Origin: Acanthococcus lagerstroemiae | Taxonomy: Eukaryota; Arthropoda; Insecta; Hemiptera; Eriococcidae | Assembly: GCA_031841125.1 (NCBI GenBank) | Contig: CM063109.1 | Location: 66,098,914 to 66,162,913, forward strand | Length of the DNA: 64,000 nt | Reading direction: 5' to 3' | Shown: positions 44,450-55,309 of the stretch, in pieces | How positions within the stretch are numbered: position 1 is the first letter of the stretch | Layout of the letters: every line of letters begins with the position of its first letter | Notes under the pieces: generated by a model | What the model saw: only the letters and a program-made list of their open reading frames with translations | Told to the model about the DNA's origin: nothing | Databases searched by the model: none | Translations under genes and position numbers: made by a program

Positions 44450-45470
44450 CGAATTCGTCGACCAAATCAGACGCTGACCCCCCCGTTGCCGAGATACAGT
44501 CAAAAATATGGTTTCTCTGGGGGCCCGGGCTATACTGGGTCAGAAATAGCCTGTGAATCAATTTTGACGACGGTTCTGAATTCGTCTCGGCATTTCGATT
44601 CTATTTCGCCGGATCCGGGCCACGAAGCTCTCGGAAAATTTTCTCGCCCAAAAGAATGCCTGACGTATACATATGGCAGTGGCGGATTTACCTATGGGCA
44701 AAGTGGGCAATCGCCCAGGGCGGCAGATTTTTGGGGGCGGCAAATTGTTTTTCTTTTCTTTTTTTTGACAAAAGGAAATTAAAAGTGATCAGTAAGTACA
44801 AGTAATATGTGCAAGGCGCCTATCATATCGTTTTCCTATGTTTACCCATTCAACGCTTGAAAAATATTAAAAATCCAGGGGCGGCAGACATTCACTTGCC
44901 CAGGGGCGGAAAACTTCTAAATCCGCCACTGACATATGGTATGGAACAATTTTCAAAATTTTCGAAATTCTAAATAGATGAGATTACAACAAATTCCTAC
45001 ACAATTTTTCGCGCTGAGTTCGAATTCGTCGACCTAATCAGACGCTGACCCTCTGTTGCCGAGATACAGTCAAAAATGTGGTTATAATGAGGGCGAGGGC
45101 TATAGAGGCTCGGAAAGAGCCTGTGAATCAATTTTGACGACGGTTCTAAATTCGTCTCGGCATTTCGATTCTATTTCGCCTGATCCGGGCACCGAAACTC
45201 TCGGAAAATTTCTTCCCCCTTAAAAATGCCTTATGTACGTATGGAGAAGTTTTCAAAATTATCGAAATTCCAAAAAGATGAGATGACAACCAATTATTAC
45301 TCGATTTTTCGCGCTGAGTTCGAATTCGTGGACCAATTCAGGCGCTGACCCTCTGTTGCCGAGATTCAGTCAAAAATGTGGTTATACTGGGGGCGGGGGC
45401 TATACTGACTCAGAAATAGCCTGTGAATCAATTTTGACGACGGTTCTGAAATCGTCTCGTGCCTCAAAAG
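44450..45470 (-). repeat. Tandem ~305-bp repeat array, three units
   Basis: The reverse-complement marker occurs near 44456, 45025 and 45325. The first spacing is 306 bp once the 263-bp MITE insertion is subtracted. This is half the copy number of the left arm. Confidence 0.9.
44677..44931. mobile_element. hAT MITE, 255 bp, present only in the right arm
   Basis: Termini CAGTGGCGGATTTA and exact reverse, with a perfect 8-bp duplication ACATATGG (44669-44676, 44932-44939). The left arm has the unoccupied site (CCATATGTATACG at about 41129). Same family as the ends of 34177-35014. Confidence 0.95.
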
Positions 45471-48400
45471 TAGTCCGAGTTCATTTTTTTTTTTTTTTAA
45501 GCATAGAAGCTCCTCATAACCTCAGCTTTCAGCTCGTATTATTTACCAATTGAAGTTTGTGGGCTGAATCGTACATCTCAGATTATTTATTAGAATATTT
45601 GAATATTGTACATTGGTGGTTTTGCACTTGAGTTTAGAATTAGTAAAAATAAGATTAAAATTTATATTATTACTGTTATTACCATACTTGGGTATGATAC
45701 TGGGAATGTCATGAGGGTTAGATGCATTATCGCTCGGTTGTGTACAGTCTCGTAGAAGAGATCAGACGAGGCTCGTTTTACGAAAATCTAGTTCTATTTG
45801 ATTGACTACGCGGTACGCTCCGCATAGTCGGATTCGGCGTCCACGGGCCAGTGTTGGGCAAATACTCGTAGTATTCGAATACAGCAACTGCTAGATACAA
45901 CTACTAGTTTCGCAAAGTATTCGTAACTACAGCTACAATATGGTAGTTTGCGAGTACAGACAGAGTAGTTGTATTCGTGAGATGACGAATACAGACAATT
46001 TTCCAAAAAAAAATTACTGCAGCTCAATTTAGATGACGGATTAGAATTTATCACCAGAAATTATGTAATTGGTACCTTTCCCGAGACCGAGGTGCCCATA
46101 AATTTTATCGCACCAAAAAAACACAAAATGATAGAGGAATTTTCAAAGTTGGAAAATAGTAAAAAATTGTAAGTTAACGAATGCTTCTCACTCAATTTTT
46201 CACGCTGAGTTCAAGTTCGTTCTTGAAATTTACGGGTCGCTCCAAAATGTTGGTCAAATTGGTCAAAAAATGTGTCCTGCTCAATTTCGGCAACGGATTT
46301 GAATTTGTCAAGAGAAATTAAGTAATTAGCACCATTCTCGAGGGATAGGAGTAAAGAAAGTTGTTGTTACAGGCGGAGGATTTGAGAACATGGTAACTGG
46401 TGAGCGAAATGTTGAACAATATACGCATTCTGGAGTGCAATTTTCCGATTATTATCTTTTCTCTTCTCGGTTATCGAAGCAGGGAGGGGAGAAAGTGTAA
46501 GGTTCGGAAAGTAATGAAGAGGAAAGTGTGGAGGATGCACAAAAAAGAGATGTGTCAAGGGTATAGACAGTGGTTCAATAAGATGATGGTGATACGGGGT
46601 TCAGAAGGCCCGTGCGAAAATGCACTAACTAATGAAATTAAACTTAGAACAATGAAAAATATGGAACAGGGCCCTGGTGAAATGGACCTCATTCGCACCT
46701 CACGATATGCCACTTCTTCACCCACACCAAACCTAACTCTCTTTCATTCCTTCTCCCTTCCAGTTGGCCCCCTTTTCCATCAGTACCTCATTTATATCCT
46801 CTTAGTACCTGTCTCCACATCATCCTACAGAAGAAAGTGTCACAGTCTAGTAGAAGAGATCAGACGAGGCTCGTTTTACGAAAATCTAGTTCTATTTGAT
46901 TCGTCAACCCGCCAACTCTTCTTCTCGCACGTAGTCTGGAGATAAGAGAACAAATTTTGGTGGACAGCAAACCGCATTTATCCGGAGAATTGAGACGTGA
47001 AGGCAAAATCAAAATTTAGAAATAATTTGAACTTCATTTCCTATAATAATTATTTTATTTATTATAATAATTTCAATTAAATTTATAGTATATATAAATA
47101 ATGAAATAAAAATAAATTCTTTTTCAATTAAAATTACAGGAAATCAATGATTTTGATCATATGAATAACCCCTGAGCTCAGATTGACGACACATGCATCA
47201 TGGTGATGGATTGTGGTGTGGGGATGAGAGAACAAATTGGAACAAGTACAGAACAAATTTTAGTGGACAGCAGAATGCACTTATGCGGAAAATTCTGATT
47301 TAGGGGAATGTATAGTTATGATGGGTCGTAGTGCGGAGATGAGAGAATAAATTAGAGCAAATAGAGAACATATTTTAGTGGGCTACAAATCGCATTTATC
47401 GCGGTGATGGGTTGTGGTGTGCGAATAAGAGAAAAAGTTAGAATAAATAGAGAATGGTATTCATGTTGGATTTTGTGTTGTTTATCGTTCATTTCTGGTT
47501 GGTGGCTGAACATGGGGGAAAGGGCCGGAACAAAGTAGAACACATTGAGAACAAACGTTTGGTACTTTATGCAACCCCAAAATCGAATGTTGGAGGCTAG
47601 CATGTCGCCAGCTCCTCCATATTGAATTTCATATATCTGGGGTTGGGGGTAAGAACAAATTCGGAAAATGGCGGAACTAATTAGAAAATTTTTTTAGAAC
47701 TTTTTAAAGCAGACAGCAATTTAACGAATGGTAGTAGAAATGGGTAAACTTACCGCTTTATTGATAAAAACGTAGATACAGGCTGGTTCACTAATAAAAT
47801 AGTTTATTCAATCCTGATAAATAGTAAGAAATTTTCTTTATATTTGTATAAGTACTCGGAAAGTTGCGACAATGAATGTAGTAGTTGCATCCATTTGTGT
47901 TTCGTACCTTAGAAACGTAATGTTGTTGTAAATTATCACCGGCTCGTCCTGCACATTAGCGCTTCTAGCGGGAAGGCCTAAAGCGAATAAATAACGTAAA
48001 TTGATGGGCCATTGTAAAAAACTGAGCGTTAATTAAATCATTAACGATCAGTTTTTTCGTAGTGCATGCAGCTTCTATTACTAAGCAGAGACGAGGGCGA
48101 GAGTACACAATTCAAGGAAGGAGGTTCAAAATTATACTACATAGTTGGAAAATTTCCGTACCATTCCGGATGCCAAATGTCTTAAATAATGGTGGGGGAT
48201 GGTATGGCAGGAGCTAATCCATTCGCCAATATTTTGAAGAGGTGATAGTCCACAATTCGTGATTTAGGGTATTAGAAAAATAGGTACAAAATTTATGTAC
48301 CATTTTTGATGCAAAATGCCTCCATGAGGGGGGGTAGGGGAATGTTTAGGTTCCCTGCCATGCCCTGAAACTGGTTTCTATTTTTAATTACAGTGAAGGA

Positions 48401-48779
48401 AGCGAATACTATACTCGAGAAGGGTGGTACAAAATTGCACTAAATTATGAGATGTTTTGCTTTCGCAATTTTACTTTGGCGGGGGCGGGGGGGAGGGGAG
48501 GGGGTTTTTAGCGGAACGGACCCCACTTGTCACTGTTTTAGGGCATGCAATATCAATAGAGAAGATAATTAGAGCTCATTCGGACACAAAATTGCTCTTA
48601 TTCGAGATTTCACTCAGAAGTCATGTAGTAAATCAAATAAGCTGACTTAACTTCGCTTGTCACAGGGGGTGGGGGTGTGCACAAACGGTGGGGTGTGTTG
48701 CACATTTCTGCACAAACGATGCACAAACGATTGACATGTTTTCAAGCCAAAATTCGAATTGGGGGGGCCGTGGACATGG

Positions 48780-49200
48780 AACCTTTTCGACATTTTCAAT
48801 ACACCAGCAGGTAGGTCAAACATTCCAACACGCCTTTGTTAGATCTTTCTTCAAGTATCTTTAAAATTTTCTCCAAGTGATTAAGTGAGGCACGATCAGT
48901 TGGCGTAACGTGTAATCACGCCACTTGTTGTTTTTTTGACCAAAAAAAAAAAAGGCAAAAATAACACCACCCAAACGTTACGTCGATGAAGGATACTCGT
49001 ACGTACAAAATAATTCAAAAATATGGAGAAAAAAATGTATTAATCAAAAATGGGCAACTATGGAAAGAAACATTTTTTTTTACTAACTTACATTTAAAAA
49101 AAAATCAAGCTGGAAAAAAAAGATTAATTTAATCGAGTTAAGTATTAATTTGTAAAGCAGTCAGGGCATTCGATGTCTTCGTCGTCAGATTCGAGACCAA
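48780..49200. other. Unassigned sequence right of the palindrome
   Basis: AT-rich with A-runs; no gene was recognised. Confidence 0.35.
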
Positions 49201-49343
49201 CAGGGGGGGGGGTGAACCCCCCTGGCATCGGCCGACAATGTGAAAAAATTAAAATTTATTCTGGTGATAGTAAGTATTACACCTGTAATGTTAAAGTGAA
49301 ACAAACCCCCCCCCCCTTCATACCAAGTCTGGCTACGCCACTA
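49201..49343. mobile_element. hAT-type MITE, 143 bp
   Basis: A perfect 8-bp duplication GAGACCAA (49193-49200, 49344-49351) brackets sequence that starts CAGGGGGGGG and ends, in reverse, TAGTGGCGTAGCCAG, a common hAT MITE terminus. The terminal repeats match poorly beyond the first bases. Confidence 0.8.
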
Positions 49344-50103
49344 GAGACCAATAGGGGAAAGTCGCCGAAATTGGACCAGTTGGTCTCTTGAAAGCCTCGG
49401 TAGGCCTCAGATTGTGGAATTAAATGAAAAATACAATTACACATGAAAGGAGGATGACTTTCAAACATACCCTCGAAGTTTCACACATCTCTGATTTTTC
49501 TTTCATATTTAAAAACGACAATAAAGGAAACACAAAGTGTCCAGCTTAGGACGAGGCGCCCAAATTGGACCAATTCTTATATAAATCAACGGGTTTCTGT
49601 AAATCCTCTTATGACCATAGAGCGTACTTCCCCCTCTTTTTTGGCCTATTCCTCGAACATTTCTCTTCCGTATTTCTTGGCATCTGCAACAAGAGCAGTA
49701 TTTTCCTGTTGATTTCCTAATTTGGATCAGTAAAAATTGATCCAACACGAGAGACTCGTAAATTGGACCAGTCCAACTAAGGCATCTCATTATATGTAGC
49801 TTGTGCAAATATGAATACATTTCGAATTTCTAACACGCTATCAGGCTTCTTCAGATATCAACCATTACACGCATGTGAAAGAACACGAAAAATAAACCAT
49901 TGCGGCACCTAATTCATCTGGTCCAAAAAAGGAAACTGAAAATGGTCCAATTTACGAGTTTTTGTGAACTTTTATACACGCTCCTGCCATCTTGGGTAAA
50001 CGAGAGACACTGTTCATTTCTTTTAATAAGAATGTAGATTGAAAGGAGGGAATCAGTGGAAGTAGCATCCATATGAAAACAACTTACCGTTTCCTATAAA
50101 AAC

Positions 50104-52465
50104 CAGTGTCGGACTGGCCCGGGTGGCAACCTGGCGATAGCCAGGGGGCCAGCCGAAAGTACAGTTTTAAGAGGGCCCAAAAATAGCGTACTGCAACAAT
50201 ATTGGGTTTGAGAAAAATTTTCAACAAAAATTTGAAAGAAATTCTTTTTGAGTGCGGACTATTTAAAAATAATTATATGTAGACATTTAGGAAAGAAGAA
50301 ATGCGAGTATGCGACAAAACCTTCTTTTTATTAAATTTCTAAAAGTTTGAAGAATGAAGGAGAAAATAAACTGCTTGTAGTATTAGAGTTCAGATGTATA
50401 AGAATCACACTGATCACATTAATCTAGTCTATAGTACAGGGTGGGGCAGAAGGAACGCCAGAAGATTTGTTTGGATTAGTTCAACATGGCGTAGTACTTG
50501 TAAGTGACTCATATAAATGAATGGATTTGTGGAGAAATGAACTTGCGACTACAATGGAAGGTCATAATAATAAATTGAGGCGTTTAGGCAAAATTGGAAA
50601 AACAAGATGGTGGAACTAAGATAAAGCTTTATCTTCAGTTTTTGAACTACCTGCAGAAATACCAGATATGAAGAAATCACGATTTATTCTTTTTTTGAAG
50701 TATCTCAAAAAAGTAGCTGTTGGAAGGAACTTTGATTGCAGATCAAAATTTAAGGTACGTTCTTTAATGACGAATTGGGAGAAATTCGGTGCAATTTTTA
50801 CCGCCGTAATTATTTTAGATTAGTTTTCGGTCACAACTCCTGTTTCAAAATATTTGTAGTCTTCTTCATTAGATTATCTACAAGCATGGAAAATGGTGGA
50901 AAAACTGAGCTCTCAAATCGAAGTCAAAAGAAATGAAGCATACTTTTTAAAATCATATGAAGAAACACAATTATCTGTGAGAATCTAACGAATGTTTTGC
51001 AAAGGAAGAAGCCGATGAACTTGAATTTGAAGACATTAGTGATAACGATGACAATGATAAGAAGGAATGTGAGCTTAAACTGAGGAAACTTTGTCAATAA
51101 AAACAGAAGAAGATTTTTCACCTCGGAGAATTCCTAAAAAAAGAGAGAAGCGATGAGCAAGCCAGTGATGAACGACCAGAATTAGGCTAGTCCACAGATT
51201 TTCGTGTGAATATTTTTACAGCATTATTGACCATGCTCAAGGAAGTATCAAGGAGAAGTTTATCAAATAAAGATTTATTTATATATGGATTGTTCGTGGT
51301 TGGATCCAGAAACATTTGAAGACATTTCAAACATGAAAAGTATTTTGGAATTTCCTACATCAAGTTTTGTAAAGATGAGTGAATTAACAGGCTTGAGCAG
51401 AATATCTTTACTGGATGAATTCGAGCAATGTGCAGGGCAGTATGATAGCTCGACTCAAAATTGGCGGAAACTTTATGCAGCTACAGCAGTAGTAGGTCAT
51501 CAAGACAAAGGACAGGTTGAGGATGACCAAGATCAAAATTTGAAAAGTTCAGCATCTGAAGAAGAATTGGACGCTGTTCAGCAAAAGGGAACCAACTAGC
51601 AAAATCCGTTTTTTGAGAACACGTGATTCGAAGTTCAAGAGTCATGTAGAAACTATATGGAATTACATTTACTGATAAGCTTTTTTCAATGTGAGTACAC
51701 ATGTTTGAATCAGGGGCCCAATTTTGAAAAATTCTACGTTTTACGCTTTTTCCAACGATACTAATAACTCATTTTGTTTACAAATGTTAGTTAGTTCCCT
51801 TTTGTTGAACTGCGTCCAATTTGATTCAGATTCAGGAATGAGAATGACAGTAGCTCCAGCTTACCATAATGAAAAGATATTAAGAACTATGTCTGGAATT
51901 TTTGACAATTTATATGCAGCTATAGAATTTATACTTTTGTTGCCTTGCATCCAAGTGTATTGCGAACAGTGTTTTTCGAATTTGAAAAGTTCCAAGGGCT
52001 GTTCAAGAAATACTCTTGGCCAAGAATTATTAAGCTCTTTACTGTTGATGTTTGTAGAATCTCATCTTCTAAAAAATATTAATGTTGATAAAATTATTGT
52101 CCAGTTTGGGCAACCCTCAAAAGAATTAAAGAGATTATTATTTTAATTTTGTCTTTGTTATTAGTGTATTTTTAATTGGCAACACTGTCCTTTTTTTGAT
52201 TTCAATTCTTATAGAATTATGTTATCGTTTTATTATTGATTTTTTCTCGTATTCGTTTTTGCACTTTTATAATGAAGTTTAATAGAATTCATTGCAAGTT
52301 TTTTTTGTTTTTTTTTGTTTTTTTTAAAATTGAAAATAACTACAATCTTTTCTGTTATGTTGTTTGTTTGTAAGGGCAGGGGCTCAATTTTCGAAAGTGG
52401 GGTCTGACACGGGGCCCCATGTGCGAGAATCGCCAGGCGCCTTAAAGAAATCCAGTCCCACACTG
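50104..52465 (+). mobile_element. hAT transposon, full length, inactive
   Basis: Termini CAGTGTCGGACTGG and (reverse) CAGTGTGGGACTGG; flanks ATAAAAAC (50096-50103) and ATAACAAC (52466-52473), an 8-bp duplication with one change. It is 2362 bp with a transposase relic on the plus strand. Confidence 0.9.
50570..52146 (+). pseudogene. hAT transposase, broken
   Basis: Plus-strand blocks with stops between: LRRLGKIGKTRWW, FLKYLKKVAVGRNFDCRSKF, LDYLQAWKMVEKLSSQIEVK, then open frames 51285-51599 and 51724-52146. The last carries the hAT dimerisation region (LLLPCIQVYCEQCFSNLKSS to LGQELLSSLLLMFVESHLLK), where Glu/Ser-rich 'CERSFS' has become CEQCFS. Family-level similarity to the transposase at 13-15.5 kb is evident in the C-terminal block, although the terminal repeats differ. 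Non-functional. Confidence 0.87.
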
Positions 52466-52521
52466 ATAACAACTTGTCCAACTATCACAAAAATTAAATC
52501 GAAAATTTGCGCTTTTTGATA

Positions 52522-53370
52522 GGGGAGAGTTGCTTAAATTGAACAGTTTTCACTTTGAACTTGCCGTTCCCGGCTGCATTTGACTAGAATTCAAATTTGA
52601 ATTATGTCATCATGATAAGTTCATTATTTGACTATATTTCATCAAAATTTGAAAGCCAGAAGAGAATTAAGTGAGCGGAGAGATAAGTTTGAAGGCCAGA
52701 ATCTTTAAATGCTTCAATTTAGGAAACTGATGCCTAACTTGGACCGTGGTACCTTAAGTCCAAAGTTGAACCAGTCAAACTTAAAAGCCACTTCAATTCT
52801 ACATAAGTTTTATCTCAAATGCAAATCTCTCTCGCTAAGTGACTTTTACTTTACTCAACCATTACATATCGTCGCCTCGGTTTAAATACCATCTAAATCC
52901 ACAATTATGAAAAACAGGTTTTATGTGGTTGCTAATGTAAAAAAAAAAAAAAATAGTGGAATTTATATTTAAAATCCTTGTAAATCAAAAGTGCACTTTA
53001 GTACTCCTAGCGGCGAAATAAAAAACTACGGACGTAATTCATCTAAATTTCCATGCGCCGACCCTTATACAATCGAAAAATAGTTCCACGCAATGCGTGA
53101 CGTCAGTGGTTTGGGTTTGTCTTCCAGCGGCTCTTTTTCTTATCAATCAATGTTCGAGATACACGAGAATGAATCGCGTTTGCTTTTGAAAGTGGCGCTT
53201 GTGGTTTTAAATGTAAAAGTAAACGTAATCGTGTGTAAAAGAAACAGATAGGAAGATGGTTTTACATCGTGCTTACAGTCTCAACAAAAGTGACTCGAGG
53301 TATCAACATAAGGAATTGATGAAAGGAGTTCATTTTGTGAGGTTTGTAATATTACGAGTATGTATGGTTC
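52522..53370. other. Non-coding part of the large inverted-repeat element
   Basis: Starts with the second terminus-like GGGGAGAGTTGCTTAAATTG. It holds variants of the AATTGGACCA motif near 52540, 52738 and 52765. A short frame from ATG at 53255 (MVLHRAYSLNKSDSRYQHKE) is the only candidate for a coding start; I do not recognise it. Confidence 0.4.
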
Positions 53371-53373
53371 TGG

Positions 53374-54297
53374 TTGAAATTAGGGTTGGTATTGGTGGAA
53401 GGTCACAAAACAAAAAGTGTTGACATATGCCGAGGCGTGCGACAAGGGTGCATACTATCACCCACGCTTTTCAACTTATACGCAGATGACATATTCAAGA
53501 AAGCTCTCCACGACGTCGATAGCGGGATTAGAGTAAACGGGGAAAATATAAACAACATCAGATACGCGGACGACACGGTCTTATTCGCCGACTCTATAGA
53601 AGAGCTCGAAGATCTGGTAGACAGAGTGAACAACGAGGGACGGAAATATGGACTGGAGATCAACGTGACGAAAACGAAGTTAATGATAATTAGCCGAAAT
53701 GAACACCCAGAAGCTCATTTAATAATAGACGGCAAACATGTAGAACGAGTACGAGAATTCAAATATCTAGGAATGTATATAAGCGAGCAACTAGAACCAG
53801 AAATTGAAACGAAGAGGCGAATAGGCTACGCCAAAGCAACATTCGGGAAAATGAAAAGCTATCTTACCAACAGAGCCATCAACTTGAAGAGTAGGCAACG
53901 AATGCTTAAGTGTTACGTACACTCAGTGCTCCTGTATGGAACGGAAGCGATGACTTATACCGCGCAGACAATCAAGCGAATGGAAGCGTGTGAAATGTGG
54001 TTTTATAGACGTATGCTCCGGATACCGTGGATAAGGAAGGTGACAAAACGTGGAAGTACTGAAAAAGGCCGATGCTGAACGGACGATTTTGGAGACGGTG
54101 AAGAGAAGGAAGATCAGTTATCTGGGGATGATCATGAAGGAACCAAAATACGAACTCCTACGCCTTATAATACAGGGGAAAATAGAAGGACGCAGGGGAA
54201 GAGGCAGAAGAAAAATATCGTGGCTGAACAACATCAGGAAATGGACGGGAATAAAGTCTGCCGGCGATCTGATGCGCGCAGCTGAAGACTCGTAATG
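53374..54297 (+). pseudogene. LINE polymerase C-terminal half, one frameshift
   Basis: Nearly intact from KSVDICRGVRQGCILSPTLF through the catalytic IRYADDTVLFADSIEEL, REFKYLGMYISEQLEPEIET, CYVHSVLLYGTEAMTYTAQT, RRMLRIPWIRKVTK, a frameshift at about 54045, then VLKKADAERTILETVKRRKI, LLRLIIQGKIEGRRGRGRR and a stop at 54295. The 5' half (endonuclease and first polymerase blocks) is absent, so this is a dead truncated insertion. The low number of lesions makes it one of the younger LINE copies here. AT-rich TATAATACA repeats follow as a tail. Confidence 0.92.
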
Positions 54298-55280
54298 CCA
54301 AATCAACTATATAATACATATAATACATATAATAATTTGGTAAGGTTTGTATATTAGATGTATGCGTTGTTGAATAGATTGTGTAAACAAACAACATTTT
54401 ATGAAACAAATGAATTTTTTGAAGACAAAAAGTAATTTTTGGAAATTCGCCCCAGATTAAAAATGTTATTCAGAATCGCTTACAAAATTACTATGCATTA
54501 GTTTCTACAGGTTATATAAACTATGTTCTAGAAACATTCTTGATTGGTTCACGTGTTCTTGCAGCAAAATTTGCTTACTTTTCCTTTTTGTACGAAGTTC
54601 AAAATGGATTACCTTTTGACTTCTGTCTGAAGTTGGATATGACAGCGCAATGCGCTAAGTTTGTATTACTACGTGTCGCATTGTTAGCTATTGTATTATT
54701 TAACGTTAGCATGGACTTACGGTGAATGTCAAAAGCAGTTCGAATAAGAATTTCGGTGGGTCAAGAAACTAAAATTTAAGTTTCCAGTGTTCCCATTTTA
54801 CGTACATCAGTGGCCGTCCGTTAGACAACTTCCAATTTATCGTACATCGTGGCCGCAAAATTCAAATGTTCGAAATTCATTCGGCTAAATTAAAACTTCA
54901 TTATGTTAATTACTGATTTGATTAGCATGTTTAAATTATCGTTCAAATTTGGCAAAATTGTCGTAAAAACTGTGTTAAGAATAACAAAACCGACTCGTTA
55001 TCATTGCGATTTCTGTCTGTGAAGTGTGAACTAAATCGCTACACTCATAGACATAACATGTCATTGGAATTGGCGCAATACCTAGCGGCAAACGCGAGAA
55101 ACTAATGGTGATCCAACTTTGAGGCCGGCCCAATATTGGCAGCCCTCCCCTAAATGCGGTGTAGAACACAAACAAGCCGCCGTAACTGAAACTTTTCGTC
55201 ATTTCTTCACATGCTGCATCATTGTCCATCTGACTTATGCGTAATCCGCACGCTATCTATTATCATTATCGAAAAACCGT
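54298..55280. other. Unassigned sequence inside the large element
   Basis: AT-rich, with no recognised motif up to the right terminus. Confidence 0.35.
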
Positions 55281-55309
55281 GGTGGTCCAATTTGGGCGAC
55301 TTTCCCCCA

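Larger units (their letters stand above)
43913..48779 (-). repeat. Right arm of the palindrome
   Basis: Reverse complement of 37283-42846. It differs mainly by three fewer ~305-bp units, one fewer 31-bp unit, a 255-bp hAT MITE plus its duplication at 44677-44939, and C/G-run length changes. These account for the ~700-bp difference in arm length. Single-base differences are sparse (for example GATGTCC against GACCTCA in the shared 181-codon frame). Confidence 0.93.
49354..55307. mobile_element. Large inverted-repeat element with internal AATTGGACCA repeats
   Basis: Left end GGGGAAAGTCGCCGAAATTG and right end (reverse) GGGGAAAGTCGCCCAAATTG match over about 28 bp. The left flank is TA and the right is CA, so the TA duplication is imperfect. 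AATTGGACCA or close variants recur at about 49369, 49562, 49760, 49943, 52738 and 55284. A further similar terminus (TA then GGGGAGAGTTGC) stands at 52522, so two related elements may be nested. It contains a hAT element and a LINE fragment. No transposase of its own was recognised. Confidence 0.7.

Noticed and set aside
37283..48779. Palindrome as a trivial sequencing fold-back artefact
   Set aside because: The arms differ by a MITE with target duplication and by repeat copy number, which a fold-back read would not produce; haplotype misjoining remains possible and is noted in the finding.
53403..53663. 86-codon minus frame
   Set aside because: Shadow of the LINE polymerase on the opposite strand.
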